NCBI GenBank assembly: GCA_028282925.1
Contig: JANQGV010000314.1
Location: forward strand, 1-49,721
Length of the DNA: 49,721 bases
Origin: Thermodesulfobacteriota bacterium
Lineage (GTDB): Bacteria; Desulfobacterota; WTBG01; CAIYCZ01; CAIRTM01
Direction of reading: 5' to 3'
Every line of letters begins with the position of its first letter. Position 1 is the first letter of the stretch. Of this stretch, positions 17,167 through 26,160 are shown in pieces. Both the position numbers and the translations under genes were made by a program. The notes beneath the pieces are model-generated. The model saw only the letters and a list, made by a program, of their open reading frames with translations. It had not been told where the DNA came from and did no database searches.

Positions 17167-17702
17167 GGCAAGTCTCTCCCCCGTTGGTTTGTATGTTGCT
17201 TTACACAGAACCTCTGTACATGCATATAAACCGTAATACACGGATAGAGTTTCACGGACAAAAATTCTTTCTCCCCTTCCTGAAAAGAAGGGAATGCCTC
17301 CCTTTACTGCACGTGTCGTTAGATCCGGGATGGTTTTTATTTTGTTAGTTTTTTCAAACATATAAAAGGTGTCGCGTCTTGAAAAAGAGCTTATTTTACC
17401 TTAAGTATCTCCAGATGCGTTACCTTGCTGCCTGTCGGCACCCCCCCATTACAGCGGACCGGTATGTCGGCATAGGATTTTTGGTGACGAACCCCGGGAG
17501 AAGGAGGGTGAATGAATGTACAATATATTGTGGTAAATTTTTATTGACACACAATTATTGTTAGCATATACTGCGTTCAATTAAAAAAATGTTAAAAATG
17601 CTTTAAAAAAGCGTTAAGAAGATCAAATTCTGAGTCATTACCCGGCATACTTTCCCGTACCCTATACATAAAAATAAGCATTAACTACTAAGAAAAAAGC
17701 CT
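17167..17702. other. Intergenic region with promoters, no convincing gene
   Basis: This 536-base divergent gap holds the promoter at 17544-17572. An open frame at 17379-17564 (61 codons) has no homologue that I recognise and a composition unlike the neighbours, so I do not call it. A strong ribosome-like site GAAGGAGGGTGA stands before an 11-codon frame starting at 17515. That could be a leader peptide, but there is no further support. Confidence 0.5.
17544..17572 (+). promoter_or_regulatory. Consensus sigma-70 promoter of the LysM transglycosylase gene
   Basis: TTGACA (17544-17549) and TATACT (17567-17572) are exactly 17 bases apart: a perfect -35 and a five-of-six -10. Transcription would start near 17579, giving a leader of about 124 bases before the ATG at 17703. 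Confidence 0.8.
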
Positions 17703-19223
17703 ATGCAAAAAGAGCCTGTAGACCATATGCTTGAAAAGCTTGCACCAGGCAGTAGACTTATCAGGGTAATCAGCAAGCTGTATACTGCCGCAGACGAAAC
17801 CCGCACCCAAACATATCAGAAAAAAATCGACTTCCTGCAACTCAGACATTCTCTCTGCGCCCGTGCCGGACGACTTGAACTCATCGGGGATCTCATAGCC
17901 AACACCGGCGGACAGTTAAGCCATAGAGAAATGAAAGCACTCAAATATCTTGCTGCAGACCTTGAGCGAAACCGAAACGGCTCCGCCCCGTTTCTCAATT
18001 TTACCATTGACTGTCTGACCCTGACCATCCGCCGGGCTACTGCCCGCAATACCGACACCACAAGCGTCAATAACGGATTGCCGCCGGTAGGCAAAGCCCT
18101 TCTGGCCCTCTCGCTGTCCGGCCTCCTTGTATCGGCCTGTACGCAACGCAAAGACTCTTTTGGCGCGTACCGGTCCGATGCCGAGCCCCTCCCTCCGGCA
18201 AAATCCGGCCTGGCACCTGAAACAACAAGCGAATCAACTGCACCGGCTGACGGAACCAGACCGGCGGACCGTCCCGTCCAGCCCATTTATCCGTCAACGT
18301 ACACCGTTCAAAAAGGTGACAGTATCCGCAGTATTGCCGGACGCTTCAAGATCGACCGCAAAAAACTGGTAAACATCAACGGCATTACCTATGACCGCAC
18401 TCGGGACTGGTATGTGCTGTATCCCGGCCAGGTGCTCATCCTGCCCGGCGTCTATACCGCAGAAGCTGTTGCGAAAAAAGCACAGCCGGTTGCCCCCCGG
18501 GAAAACAAAGCAATCGATCGCCTCGCCTTAAAGCAGTCCGCTAAAGACAATGCTTATACATACCACCTTATTCAAAAGGGTGAGTCGTTGTGGACGATTT
18601 CAAAAAAATACTCTGTTTCGATACAACACATTGCCGAAGCAAACAACATCGTCCGCGCCTCGAAAATCATTTTCGGCGATACGCTGAAGATACCTGTTTC
18701 CGGCACCCATGCCGCACAACCTGCAGTTGCCTTTCACGCCCTTTCCAAAGCTGAAAAAATCGCCTACCTGAAGAACCGAACCATAAAGGCCGGGCACCCC
18801 TATCTAGCCGACCTGGTTGATGTTGCCGAACAGTACAATATCGATCCCCGCCTCTATGCATCGCTGATATGGGAAGAGAGCTGGTTTGATGCCGATGCAA
18901 GATCACAGGACAACTGCCAGCGGCTGGCACAGCTTGATCCCCGCTTCCATACCGTAACCACAAACATAAGGGATAATTTTGTCAAAAGCCTGCGGTATCT
19001 CCGGCATGAGTTTTCATACTACCGCAATAAAGGTTTCGACATGAGGTCTGCAACGCTGTGCGCCCTTGCCGCCTATAATGGGGGGAATACCCGCATTCGC
19101 AGGTACATCAGGGACGGCCGATGGGACGGAAAAAATATCGAAACCATACCGCTGCAGGAAACCCGTGAGCACCTGCACAAAGTCATGCGCAGATGCCGGA
19201 ACACCTACCACGCTGTACTCTAA
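17703..19223 (+). CDS. LysM domain lytic transglycosylase, anchored, with cytosolic N-terminal extension
   Basis: A 506-residue protein. LysM repeats lie at about 199-249 (TYTVQKGDSIRSIAGRF) and 285-333 (YHLIQKGESLWTISKKY). A C-terminal SLT lysozyme-like domain at about 365-500 has the catalytic glutamate in LIWEESWFD (391/392) and AAYNGG at 456-461. This suits a MltD-like enzyme that cuts peptidoglycan glycan strands. The oddity is the N-terminus: a hydrophobic segment ending in the lipobox-like LVSAC (Cys146) comes only after about 130 polar residues. Either it is a single-pass anchor with a cytosolic domain, or the true start is later; I see no good later start. Confidence 0.85.
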   Translation: MQKEPVDHMLEKLAPGSRLIRVISKLYTAADETRTQTYQKKIDFLQLRHSLCARAGRLELIGDLIANTGGQLSHREMKALKYLAADLERNRNGSAPFLNFTIDCLTLTIRRATARNTDTTSVNNGLPPVGKALLALSLSGLLVSACTQRKDSFGAYRSDAEPLPPAKSGLAPETTSESTAPADGTRPADRPVQPIYPSTYTVQKGDSIRSIAGRFKIDRKKLVNINGITYDRTRDWYVLYPGQVLILPGVYTAEAVAKKAQPVAPRENKAIDRLALKQSAKDNAYTYHLIQKGESLWTISKKYSVSIQHIAEANNIVRASKIIFGDTLKIPVSGTHAAQPAVAFHALSKAEKIAYLKNRTIKAGHPYLADLVDVAEQYNIDPRLYASLIWEESWFDADARSQDNCQRLAQLDPRFHTVTTNIRDNFVKSLRYLRHEFSYYRNKGFDMRSATLCALAAYNGGNTRIRRYIRDGRWDGKNIETIPLQETREHLHKVMRRCRNTYHAVL

Positions 19224-19251
19224 TTTTCAGGGATACATCAGGAAGACTTTA

Positions 19252-19292
19252 CCGCCCTTTAACCGGGGTGTCCGTTTTTCCGGGGTAAGATC
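19252..19292 (+). repeat. Inverted repeat, left copy
   Basis: About 41 bases, with core AACCGGGGTGTCCGTTTTTC followed by CGGGGTAAGATC. They match the reverse complement of 20461-20500 at roughly 34 of 40 positions by eye. The two copies point towards each other across the beta-propeller lipoprotein gene. Confidence 0.75.
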
Positions 19293-19336
19293 ACCTGCAC
19301 GGGCTGTTGCCCAAATCAATTGAGTGATGATACTAT

Positions 19337-20449
19337 CTATTTAGTAAGCGTTGCCCGGCCGATGGCCCAAATTGTAAATGTTGATGAGGTCCCGTTTAGC
19401 CCGTGAAAATACATGACAAACGTATTGTTTTCCTCAAATACGCTTGGGGCCATTATGCCGCTTGTTGCCCAGCTTAAGCCTTTGTTTTTCAGCACAGGAT
19501 TGTTTGAATCTTTTGCCCAATCAATTCCATTATTACTGTAAGCTACACCTATATTAAAGTTACTATATTCATCATCAACTGCGGAATATTTGTCGCCGCC
19601 ATGATACCAAAGTATATATTGGTTATTATACTTAATAACACTTGGATCAATAACGTGGTAGCGATCCCATGAAGATGTGCTCCCTTCATGTAAAAGTGGA
19701 TTTTGAATCGCTTTTGTCCATGTTTTCCCATCTGTACTTATTGCGAGGCCGATACTATTAATCATTTCTCCGGCTGCCACCGATCCGGCACCACCATAAT
19801 ACATCCAGTACTCATTTCCAACTTCTATTATGCATGGCCCCTCTACTGCCCATGAGTCCCATAATCCTACATACGTATCTTGATCAGTCAATGGAGAAGG
19901 CTCTAAAACAGGATTGGCCGGATCTCTATTAAATGTTATGCCGTCATTGCTGACAGCCAGCCCAATTGATCCCAGAGTTGCTTTATCTCCACTAATCACA
20001 TCCTCTATTTTATCGGTGTCGTATCCGTAGTAGTATAGCCAATATTCACCATCAATCTTCTTGACGAAGGGTGTTTCTAACCCATAAGAATCCCAGGCGC
20101 TTTCGGAAGGATCTAAAATAGGATTATTCGGATGCTTTGTAAAAGCAATACCATCATTGCTTGTGGCAACGCAAATTCTGGTTTTTGGAGTTGGGTCAAA
20201 CGGTGCTGCCGCATCTATTTCTTCCTGCGTAACACCAACGCACGTGTAATATAATTTGTAGCCGGTATCATCTTTTAAAATACATGGATCACTTGCTGCT
20301 ACAATATCAATAATATCATTGCCATTATTGATAACCGGTGCCGTTGGATTGAACTGCCATTGTTCTTCTTGTTGTGAATCATCGAATTCTTCACGACCAC
20401 AACCTGAAAGGACCATAAAAAATAAGATAAAAACAATAGATTTAATCAT
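19337..20449 (-). CDS. Beta-propeller lipoprotein (GH43/GH32/GH130-like glycosidase fold)
   Basis: The start ATG at 20449 was chosen because AGGAGG lies 5 bases upstream and a lipoprotein signal follows (MIKSIVFILFFMVLSGC, Cys17). An open frame extends further up into the inverted repeat. The 370-residue protein has repeated blade units of the type GLAVSNDGITFNRDPANPVL, at least four times, interleaved with WDSYGLETPFV and WDRYHVIDPSV strands. This is the pattern of five-bladed propeller glycosidase families. Acidic residues at the pore side could be catalytic, but I cannot place them with certainty. The gene looks more AT-rich than its neighbours and sits between inverted repeats, which suggests acquisition. 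Confidence 0.75.
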   Translation of the reverse strand: MIKSIVFILFFMVLSGCGREEFDDSQQEEQWQFNPTAPVINNGNDIIDIVAASDPCILKDDTGYKLYYTCVGVTQEEIDAAAPFDPTPKTRICVATSNDGIAFTKHPNNPILDPSESAWDSYGLETPFVKKIDGEYWLYYYGYDTDKIEDVISGDKATLGSIGLAVSNDGITFNRDPANPVLEPSPLTDQDTYVGLWDSWAVEGPCIIEVGNEYWMYYGGAGSVAAGEMINSIGLAISTDGKTWTKAIQNPLLHEGSTSSWDRYHVIDPSVIKYNNQYILWYHGGDKYSAVDDEYSNFNIGVAYSNNGIDWAKDSNNPVLKNKGLSWATSGIMAPSVFEENNTFVMYFHGLNGTSSTFTIWAIGRATLTK

Positions 20450-20460
20450 TGTATCCTCCT

Positions 20461-20500
20461 GATCTTCCCTCAGAAAAACGGACACCTCGGTTAAGGCGCA
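20461..20500 (-). repeat. Inverted repeat, right copy
   Basis: Read on the minus strand it is CGCCTTAACCGAGGTGTCC followed by GTTTTTCTGAGGGAAGATC. It matches the left copy at 19252-19292 in inverted orientation. Its inner edge is directly next to the AGGAGG ribosome site of the lipoprotein gene, so the repeat lies in the gene's leader. Confidence 0.75.
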
Positions 20501-20580
20501 GCCATTACAGTGCGAAGCCCAGTAGATGGATGCTTTCCTTCAATTTCTTTGAAGCTTCCCGGCATACGCTGCTACCAGGA

Positions 20581-20708
20581 GGCGGTTGGAAAATGGTTCA
20601 GATACAAGGCGCGCGTTGGCCTGAGTAATGAGGCGTACTTGGCTGTACGTCGCAGTGACGAAGGATACGCATAACGCAGTAGATGGATGCTTTCCGGCAC
20701 CCCAACTC
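20581..20708. repeat. Family 2 repeat
   Basis: A complete but more diverged copy. The left end is GGTTGGAAAATGGTTCAG and the right end GATGCTTTCC. The core GGCGTAC-TTGGCT-GTACG(T)C is intact. It abuts the stop codon of ettA. Confidence 0.75.
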
Positions 20709-22392
20709 AATCACGGGTTAGTTGCCGATACTTAATCCTGTGCGGCTGGTCTGCCGCCGCCCCGAGCCTCTTCTTGCGGTCGGCTTCATACTCCGAATAA
20801 TTGCCTTCAAACCAGACCACCGAGCTGTCGCCTTCAAAGGCGAGGATGTGGGTGGCGATTCGGTCAAGGAACCAGCGGTCATGGCTGATGATGGCCGCGC
20901 AACCCGCGAAGTTTTCAAGGGCTTCTTCAAGCGCCCGCATGGTATTAACGTCGAGATCGTTTGTGGGCTCATCAAGCAGCAGCACATTGGCGCCCTCTTT
21001 CAGCATGAGCGCCAGGTGCACCCGGTTTCGCTCGCCGCCTGAAATGTGCCCGACTTTTTTCTGCTGGTCCGAACCTGAAAAATTAAACCGGGCCACATAT
21101 GCCCGTGAGTTCACCTCCCGGGTGCCCAGCCTTATGGTATCCTGCCCTTCGGAAATCATTTCCCAGATTGTTTTTTCCGGATCCAGCACGTCGCGGCTCT
21201 GGTCCACATAGGCAAGCGAAGCGGTATCGCCGACCCGAATGGTTCCCGAATCGGGCTGTTCCTGCCCCGTAATCATCCTGAACAGCGTTGTCTTTCCCGC
21301 GCCGTTGGGTCCCACAATGCCCACAATCCCCCCCGGGGGCAGTGCAAAGGACATATTTTCCATAAGCAGCGTATCCCCGAAACCCTTTCGCACCTGGTCG
21401 GCCTGGATGACGATATTACCCAGGCGCGGCCCCGGCGGTATATAGATCTCGAGATCCTTGGCCTGTTTTTCACCTTCCTGGGACAACAGGTTTTCATACG
21501 CTGAGATACGGGCCTTTGATTTGGCATGGCGCCCCTTGGGCGACATCCTGATCCACTCGAGCTCGCGCTCCAGTGTCTTCTGTCGCTGTCCTTCGGACTT
21601 ATCCTCCTGGCGGAGCCGTTCCTGTTTCTGTTCCAGCCAGGAAGAATAGTTTCCCTTCCAGGGGATTCCATGGCCCCGGTCCAGCTCCAGTATCCACCCG
21701 GCAACATTATCCAGGAAATACCGGTCGTGGGTAACGGCGATAATGGTGCCTGCATACTGCTGTAAATGGTGTTCAAGCCAAGCCACGGTTTCCGCGTCAA
21801 GATGGTTTGTCGGCTCATCAAGCAGCAGGATATCCGGTTTTTTCAGCAGCAACCTGCACAGCGCCACCCGGCGGCGCTCACCGCCCGAGATAACGTTCAC
21901 CGGCGTGTCACCCGGCGGGCACCGCAAAGCGTCCATTGCCATTTCAAGCCGCGCGTCGAGGTCCCATGCATCACGTGCGTCAAGTTTCTCCTGCACTTCA
22001 CCCTGTTTTTCCAGCAGCTTCTGCATCTCATCATCGGACATGGGCTCGGCGAACTTTTCATTAATACTGTTATACTCGGCCAGGAGGTCAACCGTTTCCT
22101 GCACGCCTTCCTCCACAATCTCCCGCACCGTTTTGGTATCATCCAGCTCCGGTTCCTGCTCCAGGAATCCGATGGTATATCCCGGGGAGACAGCCGTTTC
22201 ACCGTTAAACTCTTTGTCGACACCGGCAAGAATTCGCAGCAGTGAACTTTTGCCGGAACCGTTCAGCCCCAATACCCCGATCTTTGCACCATAGAAATAT
22301 GAAAGTGAAATATCTTTCAATACCGGCTTATTATTATAATACTTGGCAACCTTCATCATTGAATATATTATCTTGTTCGGCTCGTTACTCAT
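20707..22392 (-). CDS. ettA: Energy-dependent translational throttle protein EttA (ABC-F)
   Basis: A 561-residue ABC-F protein with two nucleotide-binding domains and no membrane part. Walker A motifs are GLNGSGKSS (42-50) and GPNGAGKTT. Signatures are VISGGERRR and HISGGERNR. Walker B regions end in LLLDEPTNHLDA and LLLDEPTNDLDV. The Arm insertion (EEGVQETVDLLAEYNSINEKF region) and the interdomain linker with the basic MSPKGRHAKSKARI stretch match EttA rather than Uup or drug-resistance ABC-Fs. EttA binds the ribosomal E site and gates the first elongation step according to ATP/ADP. AAAGGAG lies 11 bases before the ATG. Probably monocistronic. Confidence 0.95.
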   Translation of the reverse strand: MSNEPNKIIYSMMKVAKYYNNKPVLKDISLSYFYGAKIGVLGLNGSGKSSLLRILAGVDKEFNGETAVSPGYTIGFLEQEPELDDTKTVREIVEEGVQETVDLLAEYNSINEKFAEPMSDDEMQKLLEKQGEVQEKLDARDAWDLDARLEMAMDALRCPPGDTPVNVISGGERRRVALCRLLLKKPDILLLDEPTNHLDAETVAWLEHHLQQYAGTIIAVTHDRYFLDNVAGWILELDRGHGIPWKGNYSSWLEQKQERLRQEDKSEGQRQKTLERELEWIRMSPKGRHAKSKARISAYENLLSQEGEKQAKDLEIYIPPGPRLGNIVIQADQVRKGFGDTLLMENMSFALPPGGIVGIVGPNGAGKTTLFRMITGQEQPDSGTIRVGDTASLAYVDQSRDVLDPEKTIWEMISEGQDTIRLGTREVNSRAYVARFNFSGSDQQKKVGHISGGERNRVHLALMLKEGANVLLLDEPTNDLDVNTMRALEEALENFAGCAAIISHDRWFLDRIATHILAFEGDSSVVWFEGNYSEYEADRKKRLGAAADQPHRIKYRQLTRD

Positions 22393-22518
22393 AAAACGAC
22401 GACTCCTTTCCTGGGATGTCCTGCATATATCATTTCAATGTATTATAATAATATGTTTCAAAAAAGGCTACCAATTCCGCATCAAGGGATGATTAATCGC
22501 TTGATGTGAAATCTACTG

Positions 22519-22592
22519 TTCGCCGCAATGACGAAAGGGTAAATGCAATTCCGATAAAGTCGATAAAGATGGGCGTTCTCCAACAGTCTCCT
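22519..22592. repeat. Family 2 repeat, right-half remnant
   Basis: GTTCGCCGCAATGACGAAAG at the left and GGGCGTTCTCCAACAGTC at the right match the right half of the complete copies. The left half is missing. It is followed at once by the family 3 hairpin. Confidence 0.6.
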
Positions 22593-22635
22593 AGGCCCAA
22601 ATCAAGCGAAAATTCGTCGCTTGATTTGGGCCTAG
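22592..22635. repeat. Family 3 repeat, short perfect palindrome
   Basis: A 19-bp perfect stem, CTAGGCCCAAATCAAGCGA and its complement, closes a loop of 7 bases (AAATTCG). The right end supplies the TAG stop (22632-22634) of the minus-strand histidine kinase. It may double as a terminator hairpin for that gene, though no T-run follows. Confidence 0.85.
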
Positions 22636-25208
22636 TCTTCTTCCTTGGGTTCCAGAGGCAGCAAAAGGCTGACAATGGCTCCGAGAGGTTGCCGGTCATA
22701 TATTTTCAGAGCCCCTCCATGGGCCTTGACTATCTGGTCCGCCAGGGACAAGCCCAGCCCGGATCCCGTGGTTTTGGATGTATAGAACGGCTCGAACACC
22801 CGCTCCTTTTCGTGCTCCGCAATGCCCGGGCCGGTGTCTGCAACATCTATTTGCACTTTTTCATCAATAAGCGCTGTGCTTACCGTAAGCGTACCTCCGG
22901 TCTCCATTGCCTCAATGGCGTTTCGGATAAGATTGGACAGCACGCGGCGTATCTGATCTTCATCGAAGGGAAACCGGGGAACATCCGGATCAAGCCGTTC
23001 TTCCAGCTCAACACTCTGCTGCAGCATTTCCAGCCCCAGGAATTCACAGATACTGCTCAGGATGCTGTTGATGTCGGCCGCTTCAAAGGTGGGCGTAACC
23101 GGCCTGGTAAACGTCAGCAGGTTTCCAAGGATACGCTCGAGGCGGTCGATCTCACGGATAATAATCTCCAGGTATGTTTTATTCGATTCAACATCATCCC
23201 CCTTTTTAAGCAGCCGCCGGGCAAAACCGCCGATGGCGGTCATAGGGTTTCTGATATCATGAACAATCTGTGCGGCCATTTCACCGACGGCCGACAGCCG
23301 TTCATAACGAAGCAGCTTGTCACGGTTGACCTTCAACTCATTATAGGCACTGCTCAACTCATCAACCTTTTCTTGCAATCTCGCGTACAGATGTGCATTT
23401 TCAATTGCAAGGCTGGCATGGTTGGCAAAATCTCTCAACAGCCGCACATCAGTATCGGTTATTTCCTTTTGATTGATGAAATTATCCGCCAGCAAAACAC
23501 CCTGCACCTGCCCTCGCGATACAAGCGGCACCAGGGCAAAGCAGTCTGTTCCCAGGAGATATAAAAAATCCGTCTCGAGAGCAGGGTTGGAAAAACCGTC
23601 GACGACATTAAATGACCGTTGTTCCTGTACAACCTTGTAAAACATGCTCTTGGGATTATTCAGCGGTATATTCATCTGCGAAACCAGCCTGTTTATAGGC
23701 TCGTCTTCCTTGGGTATCTTTTCATCACCCAAATTAAACAGTTCTGTAATTGTGTGGTTTCGGCGTGCAAGTTCACCCCAGGTTTGGTACGCGGTTTTTG
23801 CATCCAGCGGGCCGGTTGCGAACTTGCCCTCAAGGGCGGACTCTGTGTCATCAAGCAGCAACAGAAACGCCCTGTTAAAACCGAGGCCCTGGTAGGCGGT
23901 TGCACCGATGAGAATCATATGCAAAATATCGTCAAGCGACCGGGTGCTTAAAAGAATTTCGCTGATTTCATTTTTTATGGAAAGATTGGCAATTGTGCGT
24001 TTCAGCTGTCCGTCAATACGTTCTTTTTCACGCTCCATCTCTTTGCGCTCACTGATGTCCCAGAAAGTGCCCAGGACACCCACAACTGCCCCACTACCGT
24101 CTTTAACCGGTGTTTTAACAGTGTTGACATACCGTTCCCGTCCGTTCACCACATAGCGCTCTTCAAGTTCCTCCATCACCCCCGATTCCATAATCCGGCG
24201 GTCATCGGCGCGGTATTTTTCCGCAAGGTCGGCATCATAAAAATCAAAATCCGTCTTTCCGGCTATCTCTTCCGAACGGATCCCCAGATCCCTGGCGTAG
24301 TTATCATTACAGGAAACATACGTCGACGTAACATTCTTGAAAAAAATCTTTTGCGGGACGTTGTCGATCAGCGTTTTATGTTTTGTTTCACTTGCCCGCA
24401 AGGCCTCAATCGTGCTGGCGCGCTCCAGTGCCCTGCCCAACTGGGCCGTTATTTCATTAATGAGGTTTCGCTCCTCTTTGAGAAACGGGCCTTCATCATA
24501 AAGAGGTTGCTCGCTGAGATAGCAGACCGCCAGGCTGCCTATCTCACTTCCATGGATACAAATCGGGCTTTCCTGCTTCCAGGGGGTATCCTTGAAATTG
24601 TCGGTTGTAAACGTTTGGCCTTCCATCACAATTCGGGCACAGGCACTTTCGGCAAACTGCCATGCCCGGGGAACAAGCTTTACAATCTCCTCCAGTGCCG
24701 CAGCAAGCGATTGTTTATACTGATCAAGAACTTTCGATATGCTGTACAGACAATCAAGCTCCTTCACTCGCTCGCGCAAACGCTCTGTCTGGGTTTTAAA
24801 ATCCCGCTCAGCCTGTTTTCGGTCGGTAATATCATTGCCCACACAAAGAATTTCCTTCACTGTGCCGCTTTGATCCCGAATGGCACGGTTTGTCCATGCT
24901 ATCCAGACCCTATCATCATTATACCGGCGGTTTTCATTCTCATTGGTTACATAGTTATCCGGTGCTTGCAGTATATCCTTGATAAGGCCGGCAAGGTCTT
25001 CTCCGGCCGTGTCGGTCAATGGAACAATGGTACCAAGCACATTTTTTCCCTCCAGCTCTCCATCCGGAAAACCGAAAAAACGAAGGCCGAATTCGTTTAC
25101 AAACAAAATATGCCCTTCAGCATCTATGCGCAGAATAATACTGTTGACCGCCTGTACCAGGCGTTCCCAATCCTCCCGGCCTGTCGCATCTCCGGCTGTC
25201 CGTGACAT
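22632..25208 (-). CDS. Sensor histidine kinase (PAS-GAF-PAS-GAF-HisKA-HATPase)
   Basis: An 858-residue soluble kinase. The order is a PAS/PAC domain (about 15-135), a GAF-like domain (about 146-275), a second PAS/PAC (about 285-400), a GAF domain (about 415-600), HisKA with VHDIRNPMTAIGG (His650) and HATPase with NLIRNAIEAM, ADTGPGI and GSGLGLS. There is no receiver domain and no response regulator gene beside it, so it is an orphan. The kinase core resembles the NtrB/AtoS-like group. The signal is unknown. The stop codon lies in a family 3 repeat. The next upstream gene on this strand ends 143 bases away. Confidence 0.92.
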   Translation of the reverse strand: MSRTAGDATGREDWERLVQAVNSIILRIDAEGHILFVNEFGLRFFGFPDGELEGKNVLGTIVPLTDTAGEDLAGLIKDILQAPDNYVTNENENRRYNDDRVWIAWTNRAIRDQSGTVKEILCVGNDITDRKQAERDFKTQTERLRERVKELDCLYSISKVLDQYKQSLAAALEEIVKLVPRAWQFAESACARIVMEGQTFTTDNFKDTPWKQESPICIHGSEIGSLAVCYLSEQPLYDEGPFLKEERNLINEITAQLGRALERASTIEALRASETKHKTLIDNVPQKIFFKNVTSTYVSCNDNYARDLGIRSEEIAGKTDFDFYDADLAEKYRADDRRIMESGVMEELEERYVVNGRERYVNTVKTPVKDGSGAVVGVLGTFWDISERKEMEREKERIDGQLKRTIANLSIKNEISEILLSTRSLDDILHMILIGATAYQGLGFNRAFLLLLDDTESALEGKFATGPLDAKTAYQTWGELARRNHTITELFNLGDEKIPKEDEPINRLVSQMNIPLNNPKSMFYKVVQEQRSFNVVDGFSNPALETDFLYLLGTDCFALVPLVSRGQVQGVLLADNFINQKEITDTDVRLLRDFANHASLAIENAHLYARLQEKVDELSSAYNELKVNRDKLLRYERLSAVGEMAAQIVHDIRNPMTAIGGFARRLLKKGDDVESNKTYLEIIIREIDRLERILGNLLTFTRPVTPTFEAADINSILSSICEFLGLEMLQQSVELEERLDPDVPRFPFDEDQIRRVLSNLIRNAIEAMETGGTLTVSTALIDEKVQIDVADTGPGIAEHEKERVFEPFYTSKTTGSGLGLSLADQIVKAHGGALKIYDRQPLGAIVSLLLPLEPKEED

Positions 25209-25351
25209 GTCCCTGAGCCTTTCTGTCGGGCAGTAGCGCGAGTTGCATTAAAACTGCATATAAAAACCGGTGTTGAGTTTGCAGGTGGGTAATATAGTAT
25301 GTATCTATCAGTAAATCAAGGCCCGTTTTAAAGGGGCGGTGGATGCGTATG

Positions 25352-26053
25352 CTATTTTTCAGGGAACAGGTACTGTAGCGATTCCAGACCGTCATCCAGT
25401 TCCATGGTCATAATTTGCGCAAGGGAGTTGAGAATAATAATGGCATTTTTATCCGCGTCTTTCCGGGAAACATTTTTAATTCGCTCAAAAAATCCCTTGT
25501 TTACTTCCTGGACCCGCTGATAGTGTTCGTTGAGGCTTTGCAGGTTCATGACGGGCTGAACGGCATTACCGTTTTTCTGTTGAAAGTACTGCCGCAAAAA
25601 GTGTACCGCCGACAGTCTCAGTACCGTCTCCTGGCTGGTTGCGAACGGCAGGTGAAAACGGGCCATGGGCCGGAACAGTTCCATATCCGGGCAATTGCTG
25701 GTGGCCATGATGATACCGAAAATGGAAAAAAGGCCCTCCTGGACATCGGTTTCTTTCATATAGGACCGTTCCGGCGTTGTGCACCACACCGTACACCGGT
25801 TAAAGGACGGCACATCTTTGAAAGCCTCCACCAGGTCGGCGATATTAACGGCGATAGGGCAATATAGTGTTGACTCGGGAGATAAGGAACAGCACGAACA
25901 CTGCCGGTATTCAAGTCGGGTCCATTCGGCCTTTTTTCGTTGCTCCGGCTGAATAATGGTCACCCTGTCCGGATCAAGCTCAATGCAAAATTCCTGCTTC
26001 GATCCGTCTTCAAACCTGAATTCATATGTAATAGAATATACTGGAGTACCCAT
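25352..26053 (-). CDS. Conserved hypothetical cytosolic protein with cysteine cluster
   Basis: A 233-residue protein that I do not recognise with confidence. It has no signal peptide or membrane segment. The N-terminal part is beta-rich (YSITYEFRFEDGSKQEFCIEL). A cysteine group follows: CSCC at about residues 52-55 and YCP at about 64-66, which could bind a metal or an iron-sulfur cluster. The C-terminal half is helical (FLRQYFQQK, FFERIKNVSRKDADKNAIIILN). It lies upstream of the orphan kinase on the same strand and might be co-transcribed with it across a 143-base gap, so a signalling link is possible but unproven. Confidence 0.7.
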   Translation of the reverse strand: MGTPVYSITYEFRFEDGSKQEFCIELDPDRVTIIQPEQRKKAEWTRLEYRQCSCCSLSPESTLYCPIAVNIADLVEAFKDVPSFNRCTVWCTTPERSYMKETDVQEGLFSIFGIIMATSNCPDMELFRPMARFHLPFATSQETVLRLSAVHFLRQYFQQKNGNAVQPVMNLQSLNEHYQRVQEVNKGFFERIKNVSRKDADKNAIIILNSLAQIMTMELDDGLESLQYLFPEK

Positions 26054-26160
26054 GGGCTCTTTTTAATGCGTCTCGCGGATTATCTAAAAGATAACAGACT
26101 GCTCCGTATTAAGCAAACGCACAAATGTATGGTTACCGCTTCGGCTCTACGCCACAGCCA

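Noticed and set aside
17379-17564. Small open frame of 61 codons upstream of the LysM gene
   Set aside because: It has no ribosome site, no recognisable motif, and overlaps the consensus promoter.
22506-23564. Plus-strand open frame of 352 codons over the orphan kinase
   Set aside because: It begins in a repeat remnant and runs antisense to the HATPase and HisKA domains.
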